A stretch of DNA of 39,772 bases from a virus: positions 1 through 39,772 of IMG/VR virus record IMGVR_UViG_3300046507_000181; one strand, given 5' to 3'. Within the stretch, counting starts at the first letter, position 1; each line of letters begins with the position of its first letter. The translations under genes and the position numbers were made by a program. Below are positions 1 to 6,514 of this stretch, piece after piece. The notes beneath the pieces are model-generated. The model saw only the letters and a program-made list of their open reading frames with translations. It had not been told where the DNA came from and did not search any database.

Positions 1-125
1 GGGCTCCGACGAGAGAGAACTGTTCCCCTGTTCCCCTGTTCCCCTGTTCCCCTGTTCCCCTGTTCCAGACGCCTCTTTTGCTGCAACCCTCGCGAGGGTG
101 TCGCGAATCTCAGCGGTATCGGCGT
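1..125. repeat. terminal direct repeat, left copy (identical to 39648-39772)
   Basis: The first 125 bases are repeated exactly at the right end. The base series matches through the 8-bp tandem repeat and on to the final GGTATCGGCGT. The same minus-strand reading frame continues across the join, so this is most simply an assembly overlap of a circular or circularly permuted genome. A genuine short terminal redundancy is possible but less likely. Confidence 0.95.
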
Positions 126-465
126 CTGACCTGGGGAAACGTGGCTTGTTGGGGCGGTCGATGCGCTGGTGTCGGTCCCAGTTCACAACTTCTAGGTACG
201 GGCGGCTCTCGACGCTGTATCGAACGATGCGACCGGCTGCGGCGAGCTGTTCCAACCCTCGCGATACCCTCGCGAATGTCTCGGGAGGGTTGTCCTCGAG
301 GTCACTCGCGAACAGGTCGGCCGCGATCGAGGACAGCTTGTCGACACCCACCCCGTTGTCGTCCACGTAGGACCACAGCCCGACGAACAGCAGGCGGTTG
401 TCCCAGCTCAGTGACGCGATGTCGTCAGAGCGCCAGAACTCCGGCTTGATCGATCTGATGCGCAC
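1..465 (-). CDS. replication initiator / HTH DNA-binding protein, N-terminal 155 codons (continues at 39647)
   Basis: Starts at GTG 465 after a good SD (AAGGAG, 5 nt spacing) and opens VRIRSIKPEFWRSDD, the hallmark of the actinophage HTH replication protein. Residues 1-110 look like a winged-helix DNA-binding domain of the replisome-organiser type. Residues 134-149 are a Gly/Gln/Asn-rich linker encoded by the 8-bp tandem repeat. The frame is open at base 1 and continues without shift at 39647 down to 39273, giving a full protein of 279 aa. It lies downstream of the YqaJ/RusA genes and upstream of SSB, as expected for a replication module. It probably binds the origin and loads the replisome; family recognition is strong but the exact biochemical role is inferred. 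Confidence 0.85.
   Translation of the reverse strand, partial: MRIRSIKPEFWRSDDIASLSWDNRLLFVGLWSYVDDNGVGVDKLSSIAADLFASDLEDNPPETFARVSRGLEQLAAAGRIVRYSVESRPYLEVVNWDRHQRIDRPNKPRFPRSDADTAEIRDTLARVAAKEASGTGEQGNRGTGEQGNSSLSSEP
20..67. repeat. 5.9 tandem copies of the 8-mer CTGTTCCC inside the replication gene
   Basis: Positions 20-27, 28-35, 36-43, 44-51 and 52-59 are identical CTGTTCCC units and 60-67 is CTGTTCCA. Read on the minus strand, three units make 24 nt, giving a GTGEQGNR-type peptide repeat. Nearby are several CCCTCGCGA words (88, 257, 267). Iterons inside an initiator gene are known from lambda ori/O, so this is a candidate origin. It is also a possible length-variable tract, because gaining or losing one unit would shift the frame. 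Confidence 0.9.
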
Positions 466-486
466 GGCTTCTCCTTCCTGTTGTCG

Positions 487-699
487 TCATGCGGCTGCTC
501 CTGGTGACCAAACGAGCTCAGCGCCGCCAGCAGCTATCCATTCCGACGTGAACGATCCGGCAGACTGCGACGTGCCCCACAGGCGTTTTACGTTGTGGTA
601 GCGGACGTCATCGCAGATAAAAGCCTCCGCGCCGTTTCGGACAACTACAGACCCACGAGGAAGATCCTCTAACTGCTTCGCGCTGAGCTCGCCGCCCAT
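487..699 (-). CDS. small conserved hypothetical protein (70 aa)
   Basis: Begins at ATG 699, overlapping the stop of the upstream gene as ATGA, so translation is probably coupled. Residues 14-24 (LPRGSVVVRNG) resemble the LPxGSVV segment seen at the N-terminus of many small actinophage early proteins, which suggests a small beta-barrel. No catalytic motif is visible. It ends 21 bp before the replication initiator start. Function unknown. Confidence 0.7.
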   Translation of the reverse strand: MGGELSAKQLEDLPRGSVVVRNGAEAFICDDVRYHNVKRLWGTSQSAGSFTSEWIAAGGAELVWSPGAAA

Positions 700-845
700 C
701 AGTCGTCCCCCCAGATGGATGCGTTGATAATCCGTTCAATATCGGTGATGTTGACCATGACGCTCGAGCTTTGAATGTGACTGTTCGCGATGGCGAGCTG
801 AACCCGCTCGATCACTTCGTCCAGGTGTTCGCGCTTCTGCTTCAC
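699..845 (-). CDS. small hypothetical protein (48 aa)
   Basis: Starts at GTG 845, overlapping the RusA stop as GTGA, with AGAGG 7 nt upstream. It ends in an ATGA overlap with the next gene. The sequence starts MKQKREHLDEVIERVQLAIA, a predicted amphipathic helix, followed by a short second helix. The perfect fit between two coupled neighbours supports it as real. Function unknown. Confidence 0.65.
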   Translation of the reverse strand: MKQKREHLDEVIERVQLAIANSHIQSSSVMVNITDIERIINASIWGDD

Positions 846-1207
846 GTCCACACCTCTTCCACGAGCAGTTGCAGTCCTGACGGCTGTCCGGGCCGGTAGA
901 CGATGACGGGCATGACCTTTTGCATCAGATCTGGCGTATCGTCCGGCACAACGTCGGCATCTACGAGTCCGTCGCACAACGCTTTGAGCGTCGGCACGAC
1001 ATTGTCGGCATCGCGACGTGTCGTTGTGCGGACGAACCATGTGAGGGTGACGCGCACCTTGTCGCATTTGAGGACGCCGGCTGACTTGGAGGCGTAGAAC
1101 GAAGCGGCCCTGACCTGTTTGGTCAGAGCCGCTTTCTTCGCCCAGTGCAGGCGTTGGTTCGCGTTGAGCGGTGGACGCTCGTACGGGAGGTCAAGAGTCC
1201 ACTTCAT
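842..1207 (-). CDS. rusA: RusA-like Holliday junction resolvase
   Basis: A 121-aa protein opening MKWTLDLPYERPPLNANQR, which matches the RusA family start, with the RRDADN signature at residues 64-69 (acidic metal ligands Asp66 and Asp68) and more acidic residues at 79-93. RusA resolves four-way junctions formed during phage recombination and replication. ATG 1207 was chosen over longer GTG starts because a GGAG SD lies 7 nt upstream and family homology begins there. It sits directly downstream of the YqaJ exonuclease module and overlaps the preceding zinc-ribbon gene by 17 bp. Confidence 0.88.
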   Translation of the reverse strand: MKWTLDLPYERPPLNANQRLHWAKKAALTKQVRAASFYASKSAGVLKCDKVRVTLTWFVRTTTRRDADNVVPTLKALCDGLVDADVVPDDTPDLMQKVMPVIVYRPGQPSGLQLLVEEVWT

Positions 1208-1343
1208 CGCGGCGCTCCCAAGCTCGAGGTGCGTACACGGTGCGGTGCCCGAGTGCCGGGTCCTGTTCGTGAGCGAACCGGTCTGCGCAGAGGGTGCAGC
1301 GCCATGGACGGATGCGCTTCGGCTTGCTGTCACTGCTGGACAT
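1191..1343 (-). CDS. mini zinc-ribbon protein (50 aa)
   Basis: Starts at ATG 1343 with a near-perfect AGGAGG SD 6 nt upstream, inside the 3' end of the previous gene. Central motif WRCTLCADRFAHEQ plus later His residues suggests a small Zn-binding fold (CxxC with downstream histidines). The highly basic KPKRIRPW N-terminus would suit nucleic-acid binding. Located between the recombination partner and RusA. The role is unknown. Confidence 0.7.
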   Translation of the reverse strand: MSSSDSKPKRIRPWRCTLCADRFAHEQDPALGHRTVYAPRAWERRDEVDS

Positions 1344-1902
1344 TGGCTGCCTCCTTCGCATCCTCGTACGCCGCCCGAATCTGCCCGAGTACGTCTTCCC
1401 CTGCGCCTGCGTTCTTGGCTGCATGTCCGAGCGCGTTGAGGGCGGCGGGGTCGTTGCCGGCCGTTGCGAGCTCGGACAGCCAGTCGGTCGGCGGTACGGG
1501 TGCAGGCGCGTCAGGCAGAACCTGAATCGTCGACTTAGCCGTCTTCCCCTTGGACGTGGGCAGCATGAGTGCGAGCGGCTTATCGAGGTGCGACATGGCG
1601 CAGACTCGGATACCGCCGACCTGTTCTCCTGCCCATCGGACGGCTGGATCACGGTAGAGGGTGACGGATCTGCCAACCCATGCGGTGGTGTCGGTGGTGT
1701 TCCATCCGGCGACGAGGACGCGTAGAACCGTCTTGGATGGCTTGAAGGGGCGGCTGGGTCCGAACATGTCGGTGATGATGTTGACGGGCTGGTCGGCGTT
1801 CCCTTCGCGCACTTCGAGGATGCGGACGGTGACGGGACCGCCTGCAAGATCGATCGCGTTGAGCTGGTCGGACTTGGCTTGGATTGCGGTGCTGACGTCC
1901 AT
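1330..1902 (-). CDS. conserved actinophage recombination-module protein (190 aa)
   Basis: Starts at ATG 1902, coupled (ATGA) to the YqaJ exonuclease upstream. It opens MDVSTAIQAKSDQLNAIDL and contains VGRSVTLYRDPAVRWAGEQV (about residues 80-100), a pattern I recognise from many actinophage proteins encoded next to YqaJ/RecE exonucleases. The C-terminal third is Ala/Pro rich. No RecT or Erf signature is visible, so the annealing partner of the exonuclease is not identified. By position this protein is the best candidate for that job, but this is inference. Confidence 0.75.
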   Translation of the reverse strand: MDVSTAIQAKSDQLNAIDLAGGPVTVRILEVREGNADQPVNIITDMFGPSRPFKPSKTVLRVLVAGWNTTDTTAWVGRSVTLYRDPAVRWAGEQVGGIRVCAMSHLDKPLALMLPTSKGKTAKSTIQVLPDAPAPVPPTDWLSELATAGNDPAALNALGHAAKNAGAGEDVLGQIRAAYEDAKEAANVQQ

Positions 1903-2579
1903 CAGAAGGTCAGTTCTCCGATGTCTAGGGCACGCTCTGTCTTGGGCGCACCACGTGTGCGGGTGAGGTAGGTGTTCTGCATCTCTGCGGCCGTCTTCTC
2001 GAACTGGGCGGCTGTAGCTTCGATGGCGTCGAACCAGCGCTGGTCGGGCAGGACGCGCTTGACGAACAGCGGCATCCCGCCACAGAAAGACACGTAGTCG
2101 AGCCATGCGCGCCCGGAGACGAGCAGTCCGGTCTGAATCTGGGCCATGTTCTCGAGCGGGACTTCGTTGGCGAGGATGGTGGCCAGTTGCTTCTTCTGCC
2201 GTCGCGACTTGATCTCGATCAGCCCGTCTTCACCTACGACGCCATCGGGTGAGTAGCCGAGCTTGTTCCATGCGCCGTTGTCACGGACCATGAACCCGAC
2301 CTCGGCGGCTGGTGCGTAGTGCTCCGAGTAGAGGTCCCGTGCCACCGGTTCGTCCATGTTGCCGCGTTCCATGTCGGCGCTGACGAAGGTGGGCTCGACG
2401 TACCCGGTGATGCGTTCAGCGACGAGATGCGTGGTGAGCGCCCGTGATGTGTCGTTATTGGCGGGCTTGATCGTCTTGGGGCTTATGAGCTGGCCGATGG
2501 TGGATGCGGTGAGTAGTCCGCATCTGAGGTCGAGCCATTCCTGCGAACCCTGCTCTACGTCGTGGATTATCAACGTCAT
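1902..2579 (-). CDS. YqaJ-family (lambda exonuclease-like) 5'-3' dsDNA exonuclease
   Basis: A 225-aa PD-(D/E)XK nuclease. N-terminal QGSQEWLDLRCGLLTAST (residues 10-27) is the YqaJ signature. GYSPDGVVG supplies Asp112 and LIEIKS supplies Glu122/Lys124, followed by QIQTGLLVSG (147-156). It degrades one strand of dsDNA ends for strand-annealing recombination. Starts at ATG 2579 in a 4-bp overlap with its upstream neighbour. The next gene downstream is its probable recombination partner, then RusA, making a compact recombination module. Confidence 0.93.
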   Translation of the reverse strand: MTLIIHDVEQGSQEWLDLRCGLLTASTIGQLISPKTIKPANNDTSRALTTHLVAERITGYVEPTFVSADMERGNMDEPVARDLYSEHYAPAAEVGFMVRDNGAWNKLGYSPDGVVGEDGLIEIKSRRQKKQLATILANEVPLENMAQIQTGLLVSGRAWLDYVSFCGGMPLFVKRVLPDQRWFDAIEATAAQFEKTAAEMQNTYLTRTRGAPKTERALDIGELTF

Positions 2580-2779
2580 TCGGATACCTCCAGGAGCTGC
2601 TGCGGTGGTTGTTCCTCAAATGCCGAAATCCATACGCGTGCATCTCGCTCTCGAAATCCCGAAAGCGAGATGGCCTTGCTGATCGCCCAATCACGGGTGT
2701 CTGCGTATACCACGAACGGGTTCGCATAGTCCGAGTTGCGATTGATCGGTCCAACCTTGCCCGTGAACTTGATTACCAT
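2576..2779 (-). CDS. small hypothetical protein (67 aa)
   Basis: ATG 2779 was chosen over longer frames because AAGGAG lies 8 nt upstream and the stop of the preceding 40-aa gene overlaps it. The sequence begins MVIKFTGKVGPINRNSDYAN and ends with an acidic, glutamine-rich tail. A short alpha/beta fold is likely; no known motif. Coupled by ATGA to the exonuclease gene downstream. Confidence 0.65.
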   Translation of the reverse strand: MVIKFTGKVGPINRNSDYANPFVVYADTRDWAISKAISLSGFRERDARVWISAFEEQPPQQLLEVSE

Positions 2780-2895
2780 CCCCGCATCTCCTTCTTCCAT
2801 CGCATAACCATCACCCATCGCATGATCGGTCCGGGGAGTTCCGCCCATTCGTCTGCGTTGGTGCGGTCCCAGCCGGTGCAAAACGTGCCGGTCAT
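2773..2895 (-). CDS. very small Trp-rich hypothetical protein (40 aa)
   Basis: Starts at ATG 2895, overlapping the upstream TGA (ATGA), and ends TAA inside the start region of the next gene. Opens MTGTFCTGWDRTNADEWAEL and ends in a Met/Arg/Trp-rich segment. There is no separate SD, so it would depend on coupling. It exactly fills a gap that otherwise has no gene, which supports it. Function unknown. Confidence 0.5.
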   Translation of the reverse strand: MTGTFCTGWDRTNADEWAELPGPIMRWVMVMRWKKEMRGW

Positions 2896-3224
2896 GCCAA
2901 GGCCTTCGACTTCCAGCAGACGCAATGTTTCATTTCGGTAAACCCGAACCCCCCGCAGTCTTTCTGTTCGTCGTGGGGGGCATTACGGATAGCCCACCCA
3001 TACTTGTCGCGCTCGATCTTCGCTTCGTCAATTCGATCGGCAGCGCGTTCCACTTCCTCTCCCGCACCTTCGAGGTACTGAGCCGCCAGGAACATTGCGT
3101 TAGCCCATGCCTGTGACTCCTGCTGGCCTTCTCGGTCCTGGTAGAACAATCGATAAGCAGCTGTCTTACTGGCATCTGTAGCGTAGGTCCGCAACGTTTC
3201 GATAAGTTCGTTCGGGCTGGTCAT
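2892..3224 (-). CDS. hypothetical protein with Cys-rich tail (110 aa)
   Basis: ATG 3224 with AGGAGA 6 nt upstream and ATGA coupling to the mini zinc-ribbon gene. Residues 1-75 are predicted helical (MTSPNELIETLRTYATDAS start). The C-terminus contains a cysteine plus HCVCW, possibly a metal site. Unrecognised early protein. Confidence 0.7.
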   Translation of the reverse strand: MTSPNELIETLRTYATDASKTAAYRLFYQDREGQQESQAWANAMFLAAQYLEGAGEEVERAADRIDEAKIERDKYGWAIRNAPHDEQKDCGGFGFTEMKHCVCWKSKALA

Positions 3225-3343
3225 GCTGCGTCTCCTGTGCTACTTTCGTGTCGCCATTCGCAGTCGGCTGCGAGTGACCATGAGTCGTATTGTTCTTCGC
3301 AGATCGCGCACTCATAAAAGTGGACTTCGCGCGGCATCCTCAT
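3221..3343 (-). CDS. mini zinc-ribbon protein (40 aa)
   Basis: Starts at ATG 3343 (or ATG 3337, which has the better AAGGTG spacing). Contains YECAICEEQYDSW and a later Cys/His pair (ADCEWRH), consistent with one small zinc site. ATGA overlap with the next gene. Too small to carry more than a single metal-bound module. Role unknown; similar mini-proteins recur through this operon. Confidence 0.6.
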   Translation of the reverse strand: MRMPREVHFYECAICEEQYDSWSLAADCEWRHESSTGDAA

Positions 3344-3840
3344 ATCACCTTGCCATCTGATGATCTGCTATCTGAAAAATTGTGCGTGAAGAGTTTTAGC
3401 CGCAGCCGACGAGCGGCCTCGTCGGCCTCATCGGCTGTCTTGTAATAACCGGCACTGTGCCATCGTCCGGCATGCTTCACGCGTGCGCGGAAACGTTTGA
3501 TGCGTTTGCGTGAAGTGTCGAGCGTTACGCCCCTGCGACCAGTTCTGCTATGACTGACTGTTGTTGACTTGTTTTCGGCATTCTCCTTGCTTGTCGCAAG
3601 GCGAAGGTGCATAGGGCGAACGCATGCGCGGTTGCGGCAGATGTGATCGATAACGAATGGTTCCGGAATATCGCCAAGCTCGAGTTTCCATGAAAGGCGA
3701 TGAGCAAGGGTAGCTTTACCCATCCATGCGAAACGCCCGTATCCGTCACTATTCTTGTCACCCTCCCATGTCCAGCAAGTTGGACTGCGCTCAACTTGCA
3801 TCCAAAACAGATCGATTCTCCGGCTTTGACTAAGCCTCAA
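3340..3840 (-). CDS. HNH endonuclease with C-terminal AP2-type DNA-binding domain
   Basis: The HNH core covers about residues 45-95 (HRLSW, then FVIDHICRNRACVRPMHL, typical of HNH_3 homing enzymes). Residues 103-155 (RRGVTLDTSRKR through YYKTADEADEAARR) resemble the AP2 DNA-binding domain often fused to phage HNH homing endonucleases. The TTG start at 3840 overlaps the upstream stop (TTGA) and is preferred over ATG 3801 because the family fold begins before that ATG. It has a paralogue at 4968-5444. Probably a free-standing homing endonuclease inserted into the early operon. Confidence 0.82.
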   Translation of the reverse strand: MRLSQSRRIDLFWMQVERSPTCWTWEGDKNSDGYGRFAWMGKATLAHRLSWKLELGDIPEPFVIDHICRNRACVRPMHLRLATSKENAENKSTTVSHSRTGRRGVTLDTSRKRIKRFRARVKHAGRWHSAGYYKTADEADEAARRLRLKLFTHNFSDSRSSDGKVI

Positions 3841-4058
3841 TGCCCATACTTCCTGTCGTCGTCGAACAAACCGATCTTTGATTGCTCAATGCGGACCGCT
3901 GTTTCGGCCAGGTTGGACAGGTCGCGCCGGCCGAATGCGCCCGACACAATCACTTTGCCGTCCTGCCACACACGCCATTCGCCATCTTCGTACAGCTCGA
4001 AGTCGTACATGCTGGCGATAAACACGGGAACTAGGTCGTCGTCATAAGGGTCGCTCAT
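3837..4058 (-). CDS. small hypothetical protein (73 aa)
   Basis: ATG 4058 preceded by a very strong SD (AGGAGGTGA) and overlapping the upstream TGA. Begins MSDPYDDDLVPVFIASMYDF; central YEDGEWRVWQDGKV suggests small beta strands. Its pattern (a D/E-G-E-W strand followed by a G-R-R-D-L helix) resembles the next two upstream genes, so these may be diverged duplicates. Function unknown. Confidence 0.72.
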   Translation of the reverse strand: MSDPYDDDLVPVFIASMYDFELYEDGEWRVWQDGKVIVSGAFGRRDLSNLAETAVRIEQSKIGLFDDDRKYGH

Positions 4059-4273
4059 TCCGTCACCTCCTGGTCGTAAACATCCATCGTGTTGTCGCGA
4101 ACAATCGGCAGGTATGCGGTCAACGCGGCCACATCCCGTCCGTCGAGTACACCCGACGTCCACGACTTACCGTCCAACATGAACGCCATGAACTCACCAT
4201 CCGCGTAAAGAAGAAGCCGCCCATCGCAGAGAACGAGGGGCGGCTGGCGGAACGACTCACGGGCGGAACTCAT
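4055..4273 (-). CDS. small hypothetical protein (72 aa)
   Basis: Start ATG 4273 overlaps the end of the upstream gene, and its stop overlaps ATG 4058. Contains LLLYADGEFMAFMLDGKSW and SGVLDGRDVAALTAYL, the same strand-then-helix plan as the 3837-4058 product, suggesting a duplicated small fold. No enzymatic motif. Confidence 0.7.
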   Translation of the reverse strand: MSSARESFRQPPLVLCDGRLLLYADGEFMAFMLDGKSWTSGVLDGRDVAALTAYLPIVRDNTMDVYDQEVTE

Positions 4274-4485
4274 GAGAGACGCCCTCGGTACGGCTTCAAC
4301 GCATGTCCGACTGTTTCCATGTGCCGTAATGCTTCAACGCGAACCAGCGCACGGGTCAGGTTGATTCGCCAACCGCAAGAATTGTCGTAGAGCACAACGT
4401 CACCTGAGCTTGATCGGACCTCGTAATGCCAGACCGTCCGCCCATTGGCCCGTCCGCGTGCATAGACGCGTGCCTTCACTGTCAT
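4270..4485 (-). CDS. small hypothetical protein (71 aa)
   Basis: ATG 4485, 4-bp overlap with the upstream gene. Starts MTVKARVYARGRANGRTVWH with alternating basic and hydrophobic residues (beta strands), then a helical LTRALVRVEALRHMETVG. Predicted small alpha/beta protein, basic, possibly nucleic-acid binding. Unrecognised. Confidence 0.7.
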   Translation of the reverse strand: MTVKARVYARGRANGRTVWHYEVRSSSGDVVLYDNSCGWRINLTRALVRVEALRHMETVGHALKPYRGRLS

Positions 4486-4745
4486 GCGTTCATCCGTTGA
4501 TCAGCAGCGATGATCGTCCCCGCGATGCGTTCGGCGTGATGTGACAGGTCCGAAGACATGTTGGTGTGCATGCTGCTCTGGCGGCGCTGCTCCGCGGCCA
4601 GCATCCCGTCGACCGCGTCCCACAGTTCAGGGTTGCCCGCGGTACCGACGATCAGTTCTCGGTTGTCGCCGTGATACGTGACGGCACCCGCGGCCTTCTC
4701 GCGCCACTTCGCGAGCAGATCGCGCGCTTTCTGAATGTCGTTCAC
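4482..4745 (-). CDS. conserved hypothetical early protein (87 aa)
   Basis: GTG 4745 overlaps the upstream TGA (GTGA) with GAGGA upstream, and was chosen over longer frames for that reason. MNDIQKARDLLAKWREKAA and NRELIVGTAGNPELWDAVDG form a pattern seen in many small actinophage early proteins. Two helical segments; no catalytic residues. Function unknown. Confidence 0.72.
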   Translation of the reverse strand: MNDIQKARDLLAKWREKAAGAVTYHGDNRELIVGTAGNPELWDAVDGMLAAEQRRQSSMHTNMSSDLSHHAERIAGTIIAADQRMNA

Positions 4746-4861
4746 CGCATCACTTCCTCGTTGTTGCAGATCGCCCACCAGACGACCCGTTCATGGACGG
4801 TCAATTCCACCTGTTCACGTGCCGGCGGGTCGTACACCCAACGCCAGGGGAGCTCGCTCAT
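4742..4861 (-). CDS. very small hypothetical protein (39 aa)
   Basis: Starts at ATG 4861, overlapping the stop of the upstream membrane peptide, and ends in a GTGA overlap with the next gene. Sequence begins MSELPWRWVYDPPAREQVEL. Tight coupling at both ends supports translation. No recognisable motif. Confidence 0.55.
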   Translation of the reverse strand: MSELPWRWVYDPPAREQVELTVHERVVWWAICNNEEVMR

Positions 4862-4971
4862 GACACCTGCCCAACACAGTTACCGAGGAACAGCAGCCCG
4901 AAGAGGAAAGCCACCGCGATGATGACTGCGGTGGCTTCACGGACGAACGTGCGGATATGTCTGCGGGTCAT
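4858..4971 (-). CDS. single-TM membrane peptide (37 aa)
   Basis: ATG 4971 with AAAGGAG SD. A basic N-terminus (MTRRHIRTFVRE) is followed by one hydrophobic helix (AVIIAVAFLFGLLFLG, residues 15-30), so it is expected N-in in the cytoplasmic membrane. Coupled to genes on both sides. Role unknown; early membrane peptides of phages often affect superinfection or host physiology, which is only a guess here. Confidence 0.65.
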   Translation of the reverse strand: MTRRHIRTFVREATAVIIAVAFLFGLLFLGNCVGQVS

Positions 4972-5444
4972 GGCTGCTCCTTTGTCACGTCATCGTGGGT
5001 GAAGAGTCGAGCTCGAGCGGCTTTGACGGCAACCTCGGCGTCAGCAACGGACGCGTACAAGCCGACGTGAATACCGCGCCCATTGTGGCAGACACGTGCA
5101 GCCCACTTGCCCGTTGCCTTGTGCCAGTACACGCCTCGAACGGCGCTACTGCTGTTCGACTGCGCTCCCCGTCGGTGCTCGCCGTTCTCTTTCGTGTTGA
5201 CGAGGCGTAGGTGCGCGGGGTTTACGCATCCTTTGTTGAAACAGATGTGATCAACCAGGTAGCCACCGGGGATCGAGCAATTCACACGTTCGTAGACGAC
5301 TCGGTGGACTCTCTGCATGCGCCCGTCGAGGTGACCGACCGCGTAACCCTTCTCGTTGTGCTGGCCGATCCAGATCCAGCACGGCTCAGCCGCAACCTGG
5401 ATCTTCGCCATCATCCGCGAGGGCAAGACGCTCGCTTCAATCAT
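4968..5444 (-). CDS. HNH endonuclease with C-terminal AP2-type domain (second copy)
   Basis: 158 aa from ATG 5444 (GGAG SD, ATGA overlap). The HNH core is recognisable in HRVVYERVN and YLVDHICFNKGCVNPAHLRL (about residues 50-95). The AP2-like part is RGVYWHKATGKWAARVCHNG followed by YASVADAEVAVKAAR. It is a paralogue of the 3340-3840 product but clearly diverged, so it is probably an independent homing-endonuclease insertion rather than a recent duplication. Confidence 0.82.
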   Translation of the reverse strand: MIEASVLPSRMMAKIQVAAEPCWIWIGQHNEKGYAVGHLDGRMQRVHRVVYERVNCSIPGGYLVDHICFNKGCVNPAHLRLVNTKENGEHRRGAQSNSSSAVRGVYWHKATGKWAARVCHNGRGIHVGLYASVADAEVAVKAARARLFTHDDVTKEQP

Positions 5445-5530
5445 CGCTCTCTCCATTCGGCTGCGAGAGCACTTCCATGGGGTGCCTCCTCGATCAGCGA
5501 CACGGGCACCTGCACGTACTGCTCGCTCAT
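5441..5530 (-). CDS. 29-aa small protein
   Basis: ATG 5530 has an excellent AGGAGG SD 7 nt upstream and overlaps the upstream stop (ATGA). Its own stop overlaps the HNH start. Sequence begins MSEQYVQVPVSLIEEAPHGS. The strong initiation signal argues for real translation despite the size. Function unknown. Confidence 0.55.
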   Translation of the reverse strand: MSEQYVQVPVSLIEEAPHGSALAAEWRER

Positions 5531-5697
5531 CGGTCGGCCTCCTGCTGATGAGGTTGGGCTTCGAGGATGTCGGCCACTAGGTCGACCCGCTTCCGGTATA
5601 GGTCCTGCTCCCACGGCATGATGATGTCGAATGGCAGCCCAGCCGCCGCTGCTAGAGCTTGTGCGGCGGTTTCGCGGCGGTCTTGGTTGGCGCTCAT
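5527..5697 (-). CDS. small helical hypothetical protein (56 aa)
   Basis: ATG 5697 with AAGGGGG upstream and a 4-bp overlap to the preceding gene. Begins MSANQDRRETAAQALAAAAG and is mostly alpha-helical with an acidic C-terminal part. No known motif. Positioned within a chain of coupled early genes. Confidence 0.65.
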   Translation of the reverse strand: MSANQDRRETAAQALAAAAGLPFDIIMPWEQDLYRKRVDLVADILEAQPHQQEADR

Positions 5698-6203
5698 CGG
5701 TCGGCCCCCTTCTGGAGCAGGGCGAGCACGGCGTCCATGTCATCAAGCACCGAGTCGAGGTTGCCGACACCGCCAACGCCGTTGCCCCGTGCAACCTCGT
5801 TCCACTGCCGAGCCTCGCGGACGTGCCGATTCAGCGCCGCGATCTGCTCGCGCGTCGGCAGGGGCGGAAGGTAGTGCGCATCCGTCTCGATGGACTCGAT
5901 GTGGTCGACGGCGCGGTCGAGGAGGCTCCGGAGCGCGGCGTCTTCGGTGGGCCACGCGTCCAAATCCCGGACGAGTTCGCCACCTACTGAAGCTGCAAAT
6001 TGAGACCTACGATCTTCAAGTCCCGCCGATTCCTGCAGATTGGTGGTCGGCACCGGGCGCTCGATGCGGACGATCTGGTCTGACCTGAACGTGCTGATGT
6101 CACCCGCGGTCATGGTCACTCGATCACCGCCGTGCACGTCATTCCAGGTCGGGTCGTCGCCCTTGTCCCTGTCCGCGATGACGCGGTACTGCGGCTCACT
6201 CAT
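5694..6203 (-). CDS. hypothetical early protein (169 aa)
   Basis: Start ATG 6203 with AAGGAG SD. The N-terminal 60 residues are beta-rich (SEPQYRVIADRDKGDDPTW, HGGDRVTMTAGDI) and could form a small barrel. The rest is helical and acidic, ending DMDAVLALLQKGADR. Unrecognised. Confidence 0.72.
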   Translation of the reverse strand: MSEPQYRVIADRDKGDDPTWNDVHGGDRVTMTAGDISTFRSDQIVRIERPVPTTNLQESAGLEDRRSQFAASVGGELVRDLDAWPTEDAALRSLLDRAVDHIESIETDAHYLPPLPTREQIAALNRHVREARQWNEVARGNGVGGVGNLDSVLDDMDAVLALLQKGADR

Positions 6204-6205
6204 CT

Positions 6206-6514
6206 TTATCTCCTTGGCAAATGTTGCATGTCTTTGCTGTTGCGTCGTTCACGGCCGGTCATGTCACCGCCGCGTGCGTAATCGGCACGCCATCCGTGTT
6301 CCGATGACCAGAGGATGGTGACGACGGTTGCGCGGTCTTCGCTGACGGCGAGTGTGATGCGGCCCCGGATGTAGCAGTACGCGCGATACCGGGTCGACCA
6401 GATGACGTCAGTTGGTCGGTCGTATGCATGCCGGATCTCTTCACCCGTCACACCCATCTCGAGCGCACGATCAATCGCATGCGCCGACATGGTGAACGGG
6501 AGCTGACTGGTCAT
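6206..6514 (-). CDS. DUF4258-like small protein (102 aa)
   Basis: SAHAIDRALEMGVTGEEIRH followed by YCYIRGRITLAVSED and a strand pair VVTILWSS matches the layout of DUF4258, a RelE/ParE-like fold, by eye. No partner antitoxin is evident and catalytic residues cannot be assigned. ATG 6514 overlaps the upstream stop; the SD is weak, so expression is probably coupled. Similarity to a toxin fold does not prove toxin activity. Confidence 0.6.
   Translation of the reverse strand: MTSQLPFTMSAHAIDRALEMGVTGEEIRHAYDRPTDVIWSTRYRAYCYIRGRITLAVSEDRATVVTILWSSEHGWRADYARGGDMTGRERRNSKDMQHLPRR

Noticed and set aside
917-930. Another CAGATCTG palindrome
   Set aside because: Lies inside the RusA coding region without promoter elements; only 9 of 12 operator positions match, probably chance.
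699-1067. 122-aa minus-strand frame
   Set aside because: Its upstream two-thirds is an out-of-frame shadow of RusA; only the last 48 codons from GTG 845 look real.
6206-6514. Toxin-antitoxin pair
   Set aside because: The DUF4258/RelE-like fold is plausible, but no antitoxin-like neighbour or autoregulated promoter is visible.
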